45,217 bases of DNA from a virus, in IMG/VR virus record IMGVR_UViG_3300046538_000307, positions 1-45,217 of that record. The stretch is one strand, 5' to 3'. The position numbers and the translations under genes were made by a program. Numbering within the stretch: the stretch's first letter is position 1; the number at the start of each line of letters is the position of its first letter. Positions 30,491 through 36,438 of the stretch are shown piece after piece. The notes beneath the pieces are model-generated. The model was not told the origin of the DNA. It saw only the letters and a list, made by a program, of their open reading frames with translations, and did no database searches.

Positions 30491-31296
30491 GCTGCCACCG
30501 CCTCGTGGTACCGACCCTCGCGGATTTTCGCGAAGTTGTCGGCCTTGCAGATCCAGTCCAGGCTGGCAATGAACGGCTTGCGGCCGTCAGGGGTTCGAGC
30601 GCGGCCGGTCAGGAATTCCGACTCGGCCACGTAGCCGAAGAACTTGCGCCAGTAGGCGAGGTCCTGCCGCTTCGGGTCTTCGTTCCATCGGGCTCGCAGC
30701 GCCTGCTGTCGGGCCGGCGTCCAGTCCCGAATGCCCGGGCACATCGGCAGCAGCTCGTGGTAGAGCGACAGGATGGCCTGGTGGGGACAGTCCGGCTTTG
30801 CAGGTCTGGGCGGCGTGAGGGTCAGGTCGGCAGCAGCGCTGTCGACGACCACTGCGTCAGCAGTGGTTATCTTTTCTTCTGGTGTCTGGAGTCTGGAGTC
30901 TGGAGTCTGGCTAAGGTTTTTTTCGCTTTCCGAACCAGAACCCAGAGAAAACCCATTGGGTTTTTGTTCGGTTTCATTTCGCTTTGGCCGACCACCCCGT
31001 TTGCCGTTGTTTCGGTTTGCTTCCGCTTGTTGGTTGGCGCCCTCGATCTCCCGTTCGCAACGTGACTGCATCCAGACACCGTCGTCGTTGGTGAAGAACT
31101 CGTTCAGCACGCACTCCAGCGCCTGCAGCTCGTCCTTCGTCCGGGCGCCGATCAGCCGCGCGGCCTGGGCGTCAGGGATGCCGGCTTCGCGGGTGTAGTA
31201 GACGTCCATCAGGCGGGCATAGACGCCATGCTCCAGCAGGGTCAGGTGGGCGGCGTCCCGGATGTAGTCGCCGATGTGGCGCTTGTAGAAATTCAT
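30487..31296 (-). CDS. Replication initiator protein (DUF1376/YdaU-like N-terminus)
   Basis: A 269-residue protein from ATG 31296. The N-terminus (MNFYKRHIGDYIRDAAHLTL then EHGVYARLMDVYYTREAGIP) is the DUF1376 domain of phage initiators, with a winged-helix part to about residue 90. Residues 91-170 are a disordered hinge (NGKRGGRPKRNE, SRLQTPEEK) whose DNA contains direct repeats and an AT-rich stretch. The C-terminus (ARWNEDPKRQDLAYWRKFFG then FIASLDWICKADNFAKI) resembles the helicase-loader end of O/DnaT-like proteins. An A-AAA-AAC slip site at codons 125-127 could give a short form. Confidence 0.85.
   Translation of the reverse strand: MNFYKRHIGDYIRDAAHLTLLEHGVYARLMDVYYTREAGIPDAQAARLIGARTKDELQALECVLNEFFTNDDGVWMQSRCEREIEGANQQAEANRNNGKRGGRPKRNETEQKPNGFSLGSGSESEKNLSQTPDSRLQTPEEKITTADAVVVDSAAADLTLTPPRPAKPDCPHQAILSLYHELLPMCPGIRDWTPARQQALRARWNEDPKRQDLAYWRKFFGYVAESEFLTGRARTPDGRKPFIASLDWICKADNFAKIREGRYHEAVAA
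30884..31030 (-). other. Candidate origin of replication inside the initiator gene
   Basis: Four tandem 7-base repeats (GTCTGGA at 30884, 30891 and 30898, plus GTCTGG at 30905) are followed by an AT-rich stretch with a T7 run (30917-30923) and the palindrome AAAACCC-ATT-GGGTTTT (30948-30964). It occupies the hinge-coding part of the initiator gene, exactly where lambda ori lies in gene O. Inferred from structure and location. Confidence 0.55.
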
Positions 31297-31466
31297 TGCT
31301 GCTTCCCCGGCACTGCCTGTTTCAGCATGGCCTCGAGCGCGTCGATCTCGCGCTTCGCCTCGGCGCACAGATGCAGGCGGGCGCCACGCGACTCGGCGGT
31401 GGTGATCCGGTGCAGCAGCTCGTCGATCCAAGCGCGCTGGGCTCTCAATGCCTGCTGTGCTTCCAT
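31293..31466 (-). CDS. Small helical protein, unknown
   Basis: A 57-residue protein from ATG 31466 (MEAQQALRAQRAWIDELLHR). It is a helical hairpin with mixed charge, EAKREIDALEAMLKQ in the second helix. Stop and initiator start overlap by four bases, so it is translated with the replication genes. It could be a small adaptor; no function can be given. Confidence 0.6.
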   Translation of the reverse strand: MEAQQALRAQRAWIDELLHRITTAESRGARLHLCAEAKREIDALEAMLKQAVPGKQQ

Positions 31467-31474
31467 GTGCGTCC

Positions 31475-31660
31475 TCAGTGCTGCGTGTTCTGTTCGGCCA
31501 GCAGGTCGTGAAGGCCCACCGTCTCGAACGCCTGCGCGATGCGCGGGTCCTGCATGGCCTCGGCAAGCGCCTTGGTCAGCCGGATGTCGTCTCCCCCGCT
31601 CTGCTCCACCGCGTCCTGCATGGCCTTGATGGCCACCTCGCGTGCTTCCAAATGCCTCAT
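31475..31660 (-). CDS. Small protein, unknown
   Basis: A 61-residue acidic helical protein (REVAIKAMQDAVEQSGGDDI then LTKALAEAMQDPRIAQAFE). Overlaps the CII-position gene by four bases and precedes the next small gene by eight, so it belongs to the operon. No motif recognised. Confidence 0.6.
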   Translation of the reverse strand: MRHLEAREVAIKAMQDAVEQSGGDDIRLTKALAEAMQDPRIAQAFETVGLHDLLAEQNTQH

Positions 31661-32043
31661 GCACCCCTCGCTGCCAGCACCGCTTCCATGATGGTCAGAG
31701 CCCCGCGGTGCATGAGGTACTGGCTGAGAATCCGGTTACCCAGCACGCGCTCGACGTCGGCGATCTTCTCGGCCGGCAGGGAGCGGCGCGGGTTGCCCTT
31801 GGCGTTCAGGGCATCGCGCTGGAAGTAGTCGCTGACGTGCGACGGGTAGAGGTCGGCCAGGGCGGCCAGCGCCTGGAGCGTCAGCCCCGGCTGGGTGCGG
31901 CGTTCCCAGGCCAGTGCGCAGGCGTCGCGGTAGGTGCTGCACGTTGCGATCTCGGCGTCAGGCAGAAAACGCCCTTTGCCGTTGATGAAAAATCCTTGAG
32001 ACCCAGTACCGGTGCCGGTTTCCGGCTGTTCGGCTACCCGCAT
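31657..32043 (-). CDS. DNA-binding regulator in the CII position
   Basis: A 128-residue protein with a strong ribosome binding site (AGGAGA, eight bases before ATG 32043). The centre, CALAWERRTQPGLTLQALAA then LADLYPSHVSDYFQRD, is helix-turn-helix-like, followed by a helical end (AEKIADVERVLGNRILSQYL). It lies directly after the Cro-like gene and an intrinsic terminator, which is the place of CII in lambda and of analogous activators in other phages. A function as lysogeny activator is inferred from this layout and the direct repeats in front of it; the family itself is not certain. Confidence 0.7.
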   Translation of the reverse strand: MRVAEQPETGTGTGSQGFFINGKGRFLPDAEIATCSTYRDACALAWERRTQPGLTLQALAALADLYPSHVSDYFQRDALNAKGNPRRSLPAEKIADVERVLGNRILSQYLMHRGALTIMEAVLAARGA

Positions 32044-32075
32044 TTCTTCTTCTCCTGATTGGAAAATTCAATCGA

Positions 32076-32098
32076 TTCCACAGTTGCTTCCACAGTTG
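32076..32098. repeat. Two direct repeats, possible activator site
   Basis: TTCCACAGTTG occurs exactly twice, at 32076-32086 and 32088-32098, a 12-base period. It lies between the terminator and the CII-position gene. A forward -10-like AATAAA (32111-32116) lies 17 bases after TTCCAC (32088-32093), so these repeats would flank a weak -35, as CII sites do at lambda PRE. Confidence 0.5.
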
Positions 32099-32109
32099 GC
32101 CGGGGGGCC

Positions 32110-32134
32110 AAATAAAGGCGTCGAGAACGACGCC
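32110..32134 (-). terminator. Rho-independent terminator between cro-like and CII-position genes
   Basis: GGCGTCG (32134-32128 read in reverse) pairs perfectly with CGACGCC (32123-32117) around TTCT, followed by TTTATTT. It matches lambda tR1 in position and would limit expression of the replication genes. Confidence 0.8.
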
Positions 32135-32139
32135 TTGGT

Positions 32140-32355
32140 TCAAGCCGGGACAGTTGGCTCTTCGGACTTCGGGGGGTTCAGAAAGATGTCCGGGTAGGCC
32201 ACCTTGACGGCAGACGGGATGCCCCGCTCCTTCCAGTTGTGGACGCGTTGGACGCCGCCCTTCTTGTCGAAGCCAAGCAGTTCAGCAACCTTGGCGGGGC
32301 CGCCAAGGCGATCAATGAGTTCACGGTCCATAGCGATAGAGGCGTCGGGTTCCAT
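32140..32355 (-). CDS. Cro-like repressor
   Basis: A small DNA-binding protein divergent from cI. From ATG 32355 it has 71 residues; ATG 32331 is also possible. MDRELIDRLGGPAKVAELLG and FDKKGGVQRVHNWKERGIPS form the short HTH typical of Cro-like proteins, in which the recognition helix reads VQRVHNW; a C-terminal strand follows. It should repress the promoters shared with CI and favour lytic growth. The promoter -10 lies so close that an ATG 32355 message would have almost no leader. Confidence 0.82.
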   Translation of the reverse strand: MEPDASIAMDRELIDRLGGPAKVAELLGFDKKGGVQRVHNWKERGIPSAVKVAYPDIFLNPPKSEEPTVPA

Positions 32356-32361
32356 GACCAC

Positions 32362-32416
32362 ATTAAACACTACGTTTAACTAAAAGGCAAACAGCTTGTT
32401 TATCAACGAAGCGTTT
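32362..32416. promoter_or_regulatory. Immunity operators and cro promoter
   Basis: Three sites share AAAC-N5-GTTT: TTAAACACTACGTTTAA (32363-32379, a perfect inverted repeat), AAACAGCTTGTTT (32389-32401) and CAACGAAGCGTTT (32404-32416, one mismatch). The cro promoter on the reverse strand is TTGCCT (32390-32385), 17 bases, TTTAAT (32367-32362), whose -10 overlaps the first operator. A cI promoter should lie here on the forward strand but its boxes are weak. Confidence 0.82.
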
Positions 32417-32437
32417 ACCTGTGAGACCATCCCGCGC

Positions 32438-33421
32438 ATGCACGAAACGATGGTCCGCCTCTATGAGGCCGCACGCACCCTGAAGAACCTCGAGACGCCC
32501 ACGGACGTCGCGCGGGCGCTTCACCAATCCCAGCAGACGATCAACAACTGGGAGCGGCGCGGCATGTCGCGCCCTGGGATGATCGAGGCGCAGAAGCACC
32601 TCGGCTGCAGCGCAACCTGGCTCCAGACCGGCCGGGGGTCCATGACCTACGATGCAACCATCAAGGCCGCCAACGAGATGGACAATGGTCTGGCCGAGCG
32701 GATAAAGGTGGTGCTCGAAGAGCCGGGAATCGCGCCAAAGGCCCTCGCCAAGGCAGCTGGCGTGCCGCCGGAGATGGTCGGCCAGTGGCTTTCAGGCGAC
32801 GTCAGGACGATGCCGCTCGAGCAGGCGGTGGGGATACAGGACTCATTCGGCTTCAGCGCCGTGTGGCTGGTGATGGGCAAAGGCTCGCCGAAGGCCGCCG
32901 TCTTCGACGACCCCCGACCGCGGCCCGTCCCAGCCAAAGAACCCAAGCCGAGGAAGAAGGCAGAGGTCGAACCGACCGAACCGACGCCGCTGACATACCA
33001 GGCGGACGTAGCAAAATACCGAGCGATCCCGGTGGTAGGTCGCGCGCAAGGCGGCCTCCCTGATCGGATCTGGACGGACGGAGACTATCCTGTGGGAGCA
33101 ACCCAACAGTACGCGGAGGTCGCAAGCGCCGATCCCCAGGCGTTTCTGACGCCCGTGGTGGGCTTGTCGATGATCCCTCGGTTCAACCCGGGCGAATTCG
33201 CGCTGGTGGAGCCGGGCACCGAGCCTGAACTGGAGGATGACGTCCTGGTGAGGCTGAATACTGGCGAGACCATGATCAAGCGCCTGCTGTCCAGGCGCCA
33301 AGGCATCCGGCTGGGAAGCTACAACGATGCGGAGGTCTTCACCTTCGATCCTGAGGCTGTTACGTGGATGTACTACGTCGCCCACCCTGTGCCGGCACGC
33401 AAGATCAAGACGAGGCTGTGA
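32438..33421 (+). CDS. CI-like repressor with two HTH domains and S24 protease domain
   Basis: Taken from ATG 32438, because an earlier ATG at 32396 lies inside the operators. The 327-residue protein has a first HTH at residues 1-66 (ETPTDVARALHQSQQTINNW then HLGCSATWLQTGRG), as in phage CI HTH proteins; a second XRE-like HTH at 84-148 (KALAKAAGVPPEMVGQWLSG); a charged, proline-rich linker; and a LexA/S24 domain with VVGLSMIPRFNPGEF (Ser244) and GETMIKRLL (Lys281). RecA-stimulated self-cleavage would release the lytic operons. Two HTH units in one chain are unusual. Confidence 0.9.
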   Translation: MHETMVRLYEAARTLKNLETPTDVARALHQSQQTINNWERRGMSRPGMIEAQKHLGCSATWLQTGRGSMTYDATIKAANEMDNGLAERIKVVLEEPGIAPKALAKAAGVPPEMVGQWLSGDVRTMPLEQAVGIQDSFGFSAVWLVMGKGSPKAAVFDDPRPRPVPAKEPKPRKKAEVEPTEPTPLTYQADVAKYRAIPVVGRAQGGLPDRIWTDGDYPVGATQQYAEVASADPQAFLTPVVGLSMIPRFNPGEFALVEPGTEPELEDDVLVRLNTGETMIKRLLSRRQGIRLGSYNDAEVFTFDPEAVTWMYYVAHPVPARKIKTRL

Positions 33422-33447
33422 GAGCAGCCCAAATTGGAGAGAACTTC

Positions 33448-33807
33448 ATGCGTTGGATGATCCCCTCACTTGGGGCGCTGAGCCTGGCATTGAGCGGTTG
33501 CGTTTCCCTTGGCGACCTCGACCAGAAGGCCCCCGCATACTCAGCTGACCTTCCGGGCAACTACCTAGCCGCCGCCGAATGCACGAAGGCACGCCAGGCG
33601 AAGGCCACCACGATAGTTCGAATCGACCTGCTCCACGACGCAGCCAAGAAAGAGGCTATGGTCACCTGGAATCACGACCTCGGCACCGGCACGGCCTTCG
33701 TATTCACGGGAACCAACAACGGGACCACGCATCTCCGCGTCTACGAGTCCACGCCCGTCGACCAGAAGTGGATCGCCATTGCTGAGGGATGCGGCTCGAA
33801 CAGCTGA
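33448..33807 (+). CDS. Lipoprotein encoded behind cI, candidate lysogenic-conversion gene
   Basis: A 119-residue lipoprotein: MRWMIPSLGALSLALSGC has a lipobox LSGC near residue 18. The mature part is a small beta-rich domain (ATTIVRIDLLHDAAKKEAMV then TGTAFVFTGTNNGTTHLRVY) with a Cys near the end. GGAGAG seven bases upstream supports ATG 33448. It lies 26 bases after cI, on the same strand and before a strong terminator, so it should be made in lysogens. Surface lipoproteins in this spot often alter phage adsorption, but that is inference. Confidence 0.8.
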   Translation: MRWMIPSLGALSLALSGCVSLGDLDQKAPAYSADLPGNYLAAAECTKARQAKATTIVRIDLLHDAAKKEAMVTWNHDLGTGTAFVFTGTNNGTTHLRVYESTPVDQKWIAIAEGCGSNS

Positions 33808-33838
33808 CAGGCGGCGACCCCGCCCCTCTGGGAACCAT

Positions 33839-33864
33839 GCCCGCCACCGAGCGGGCAATTTTTT
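33839..33864 (+). terminator. Rho-independent terminator after the cI-lipoprotein unit
   Basis: GCCCGC (33839-33844) pairs perfectly with GCGGGC (33851-33856) around six bases, followed by AATTTTTT. It separates the lysogenic transcript from the PL-like promoter. Confidence 0.88.
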
Positions 33865-33873
33865 CGCCCTCGA

Positions 33874-33915
33874 TTAAACATTCTGTTTGACGTTTGTTTA
33901 AACGTCGTGTTTAAT
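33874..33915 (+). promoter_or_regulatory. PL-like promoter with two immunity operators
   Basis: TTGACG (33887-33892), 17 bases, TTTAAT (33910-33915) is a strong sigma-70 promoter. Two copies of the immunity operator overlap it: TTAAACATTCTGTTTGA (33874-33890) and TTAAACGTCGTGTTTAA (33898-33914). Operator centres are 24 bases apart, the same as the first two at the cro promoter, so CI and Cro should control this operon too. Confidence 0.85.
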
Positions 33916-33945
33916 GACTCCATCAACCCACCGATGGAGGCCAAC

Positions 33946-34041
33946 GTGGCAACCGCTCTCATCATCTTCTTCGTGGCTGGACTGGCCTGCGCCTTCTTGG
34001 GCTGGGCCTGCGTCCACGTTGGCGCGAGGTCCGACCAATGA
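33946..34041 (+). CDS. Single-span membrane microprotein
   Basis: A 31-residue protein from GTG 33946, with GGAGG five bases upstream. One membrane segment (ALIIFFVAGLACAFLGWACV) fills most of it. It is the first gene after the PL-like promoter, and its stop overlaps the next start (ATGA). Function unknown; tiny early membrane proteins may modulate host membrane functions. Confidence 0.7.
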   Translation: MATALIIFFVAGLACAFLGWACVHVGARSDQ

Positions 34042-34304
34042 CCTCCGTCCAACGCACCCCCTGGCCGTTCCCCACGCCCGCCGCCCGCCCTGCCCCGGCT
34101 GGTGTGCGCGAGCGCCTCCTGCGCCAGCCGCGCGGCAGCCAGCGGACCGAGATCGAGTTCCGCGGCGCCGACCGTGACACCGTCGTGAGCGTCGCGAACG
34201 ATCGGGCCCGCGGCATCGACGCATACCGCTCTCCGGCCGTGCAGTCCATCCGCCACGACGGCGACGAGTGGATCTGTGTCCTGCGCTACTACAACGCGGA
34301 CTGA
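34038..34304 (+). CDS. Hypothetical early protein
   Basis: An 88-residue basic protein. A proline-rich start (TPWPFPTPAARPAPAG) is followed by a compact strand-helix domain (TEIEFRGADRDTVVSVANDR, then DEWICVLRYYNAD). Overlaps the membrane microprotein by four bases. No family recognised; it looks like a real, translated early gene. Confidence 0.7.
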   Translation: MTSVQRTPWPFPTPAARPAPAGVRERLLRQPRGSQRTEIEFRGADRDTVVSVANDRARGIDAYRSPAVQSIRHDGDEWICVLRYYNAD

Positions 34305-34315
34305 GGCCGGCAGCC

Positions 34316-34546
34316 ATGAATACCACCGACAACGCCTACGGCACGCGCGACGAGCGGGCGTATCTCGCCGAGCTGGCGCGCAGCCCGAACGCCGCCACCC
34401 TGCTCTCCAACTACATCGCCTCGTCCGAAAGGCGCGTGGTCTGGGGCACGATCGACAAGACCGAGGTGCTGCTGTACGCGCAGCTGCTGCTGGGCAACGC
34501 CGGCGCCGCCGAGAAGGCTGACACCACCGTGCGGAGGGCAGCATGA
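34316..34546 (+). CDS. Hypothetical early protein
   Basis: A 76-residue, helical, mixed-charge protein from ATG 34316 (TRDERAYLAELARSPNAATL then TIDKTEVLLYAQLLLGNAGA). The two helical blocks suggest a helical bundle. It overlaps the next gene by four bases. No family recognised. Confidence 0.65.
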   Translation: MNTTDNAYGTRDERAYLAELARSPNAATLLSNYIASSERRVVWGTIDKTEVLLYAQLLLGNAGAAEKADTTVRRAA

Positions 34547-34932
34547 CCGAGAAGCTCAAAGACGGCGGCATGGCCTTCCCGCTCGGAGCCAACGAATATG
34601 CCGGCCATGGCCCGTGCTGGGGCATGTCCCTGCGCGACTACTTCATCGCGCATGCGCCGCACGAGCCGCAGCCGTGGTTCGCGCCGGCTATGGACGACCC
34701 GCGCCCCCCGGTTCCTCGCATTGAGGACGCCCCAGAACATCTGCGCGCCCAAGTCCGCGCCGAACTGATGGACGACTACAACGTAATCGTCGGAGCTGAG
34801 GCAGAGGCGTGGGTTCTCCAAAGGCGTGCGGCCGTTCATGCGTGGGAAGCGGAACGTGAGAAGCGTCGTTATGTTCGTTGGCCAGCGGCATGGGCAGATG
34901 CGCAACTCGCCGCACGGGAGAAGCAATCGTGA
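34543..34932 (+). CDS. Phage early protein, unknown
   Basis: A 129-residue protein. DGGMAFPLGANEYAGHGPCW and GMSLRDYFIAHA form a motif seen in many short phage proteins of unknown role, often in early regions; the rest is helical and charged (AEAWVLQRRAAVHAWEAERE). It overlaps genes on both sides. The family likeness is from memory. Confidence 0.75.
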   Translation: MTEKLKDGGMAFPLGANEYAGHGPCWGMSLRDYFIAHAPHEPQPWFAPAMDDPRPPVPRIEDAPEHLRAQVRAELMDDYNVIVGAEAEAWVLQRRAAVHAWEAEREKRRYVRWPAAWADAQLAAREKQS

Positions 34933-35027
34933 CCCGCGACTTCTTCTACACCGCCCTGCTCTTCTGCGTCGCACCGCCGCTCGCGGTGCTGGCCGTCTCG
35001 GCCATCAGCCTGATGGTGTCGCCATGA
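34929..35027 (+). CDS. Single-span membrane microprotein
   Basis: A 32-residue protein from GTG 34929 (GTGA overlap with the previous stop). Nearly the whole chain is one membrane segment (FFYTALLFCVAPPLAVLAVS). The stop overlaps the next ATG by four bases. Function unknown. Confidence 0.65.
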   Translation: MTRDFFYTALLFCVAPPLAVLAVSAISLMVSP

Positions 35028-35230
35028 CTGGCGCTCAAGAATCCGCGATCGACCGCGCGTGCTGCCGCGAGAACCTGATGCGCGACGCCCTGGCCGCCCT
35101 CCGCCTTACCGAGGACAACCTCTCGCGCTTGATTTCGGCGAAGCACCCGGACGAGGTCCTGATGACCCCATGGCGCGACCACATCCGCGCCTTGCTGGCC
35201 CGCGCGACACAGGAGACCGGCGATGCATGA
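35024..35230 (+). CDS. Small helical early protein
   Basis: A 68-residue helical protein (ESAIDRACCRENLMRDALAA then HIRALLARATQETGDA) between two membrane microproteins, overlapping both. A central CC pair is present, but no metal site is evident. No family recognised. Confidence 0.65.
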   Translation: MTGAQESAIDRACCRENLMRDALAALRLTEDNLSRLISAKHPDEVLMTPWRDHIRALLARATQETGDA

Positions 35231-35321
35231 CCAGGAACGCAACAACCGCTGGCTCGCCAACCTCTTCTGCTTGGCCGTCGGCTATGCCTTGGTCGAGTTC
35301 ATCACCTGGTTGCTGGCATGA
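35223..35321 (+). CDS. Single-span membrane microprotein
   Basis: A 32-residue protein from ATG 35223. A polar start (MHDQERNNRW) is followed by one membrane segment (LANLFCLAVGYALVEFITWL). It overlaps the previous gene by eight bases and the next by four. Function unknown. Confidence 0.65.
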   Translation: MHDQERNNRWLANLFCLAVGYALVEFITWLLA

Positions 35322-35461
35322 ACTACGACCCCGCATCCAACACGCTGCTGGCAGTCGCGAAGTGCTCGCGCGGCCGGCAGTGGGCCGGCGCCGTGGGCTT
35401 TGGCCTCGCCGCCGGCGTCATCTGGTACCTGACCGTCGCCATCCGCGCCGGCGCCCTGTAA
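35318..35461 (+). CDS. Single-span membrane microprotein
   Basis: A 47-residue protein from ATG 35318. A polar, basic first half (YDPASNTLLAVAKCSRGRQW) is followed by a membrane segment (AGAVGFGLAAGVIWYLTVAI). It is the fourth membrane microprotein of this operon. Function unknown. Confidence 0.65.
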   Translation: MNYDPASNTLLAVAKCSRGRQWAGAVGFGLAAGVIWYLTVAIRAGAL

Positions 35462-35484
35462 CTCCCATTCTCTCTGGAGTCATT

Positions 35485-36438
35485 GTGACCGAAACCGAAG
35501 TCATCACCGCCGAGACAGGCACTGTCGCGCTGCTCAATAAGAGCGAGATCGACATGCAGATCACCACGGCCCACAAGTTCCCGCGGAGCATCAAGCGCTT
35601 CCGCGACGAGACGCTGGCCATGGTGACGCTGAACGAGAACATCGCGCAGGAATGCATCTACGCCCTGCCCCGCGATGGCAAAACGATCGAGGGTCCGAGC
35701 GCACGCTTCGCCGAGGTGGTCGCGTCCGCCTGGGGGAATAGTCGGGCGGGTGCCCGCGTGATCAACGACCAAGGCGAATTCGTCACCGCGCAGGGTGTGT
35801 TCCACGACCTGGAGCGCAACGTGGCCATCACGTACGAGGTGCAGCGCCGCATCACCGACAAGAAGGGCAACCGCTTCAAGCCCGACATGATCGGCGTCAC
35901 GGCCAATGCCGCCTGCTCCATCGCGCTGCGCAACGCCATCCTGAAGGGCGTACCGAAAGCATTCTGGTCCGACATGTACGAACAGGCGCGCGCAACTGCC
36001 GTAGGAAATGTGCAAACACTGGCGAATCGCCGCGCCCGAGCTATCACGGTGCTTCAGCGCTATGGCGTCTCGCCGGAGAAGGTGTACGCCTTCCTAGGCG
36101 TGGCCGGCCAGGAGGACATCACCGTCGAGCACCTGACCACACTATTCGGCATCACCACTTCGCTGAAGGAGGGTGAAACCACCGCCGAGGAAGTCTTCAC
36201 TGGCGAGGTCCGTGGCCCCGCGTCGGGCGGCGACGCGCAGCCGGCCGCAGGTAGCGCGAAGCCAGCATGCACCGACGAGGTCTTCAAGAAGAAGGCGCCG
36301 GGCTGGAAGAAGGCCATCGAGTCCGGTCTGAAGACCGTGAATGAGGTCATCGCGATGGTGGAAACGAAGGAGGCCCTGACACCCGAGCAGAAGATGGAAA
36401 TCGCCTCCTGGGCCGCACCTGCCACGGAGGGCAACTAA
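35485..36438 (+). CDS. Candidate phage recombination protein, family not recognised
   Basis: A 317-residue protein from GTG 35485, with GGAG six bases upstream. The core shows ECIYALPRDGKTIEGPSARF, VITAQ-like strands (DQGEFVTAQGVFHDLERNVA) and AACSIALRNAILKGVPKAFW, a pattern of strands and an amphipathic helix that recalls single-strand annealing proteins, though it is not obviously RecT, Erf or Rad52. The end is a disordered linker and a short helical module. It sits directly before a YqaJ-type exonuclease with no gap, the usual place of an annealing partner. Function is inferred from context. Confidence 0.7.
   Translation: MTETEVITAETGTVALLNKSEIDMQITTAHKFPRSIKRFRDETLAMVTLNENIAQECIYALPRDGKTIEGPSARFAEVVASAWGNSRAGARVINDQGEFVTAQGVFHDLERNVAITYEVQRRITDKKGNRFKPDMIGVTANAACSIALRNAILKGVPKAFWSDMYEQARATAVGNVQTLANRRARAITVLQRYGVSPEKVYAFLGVAGQEDITVEHLTTLFGITTSLKEGETTAEEVFTGEVRGPASGGDAQPAAGSAKPACTDEVFKKKAPGWKKAIESGLKTVNEVIAMVETKEALTPEQKMEIASWAAPATEGN

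Noticed and set aside
30884-30910. Short tandem repeats considered as a CRISPR fragment
   Set aside because: The unit is only seven bases without spacers and lies within the initiator gene.
31958-32143. 61-codon reverse frame over the CII-position leader
   Set aside because: It covers a terminator and direct repeats and overlaps a better-supported gene in another frame.
32396-32437. Earlier in-frame ATG for the CI repressor
   Set aside because: It lies inside an operator and would add 14 residues with no HTH content; ATG 32438 opens the conserved domain.
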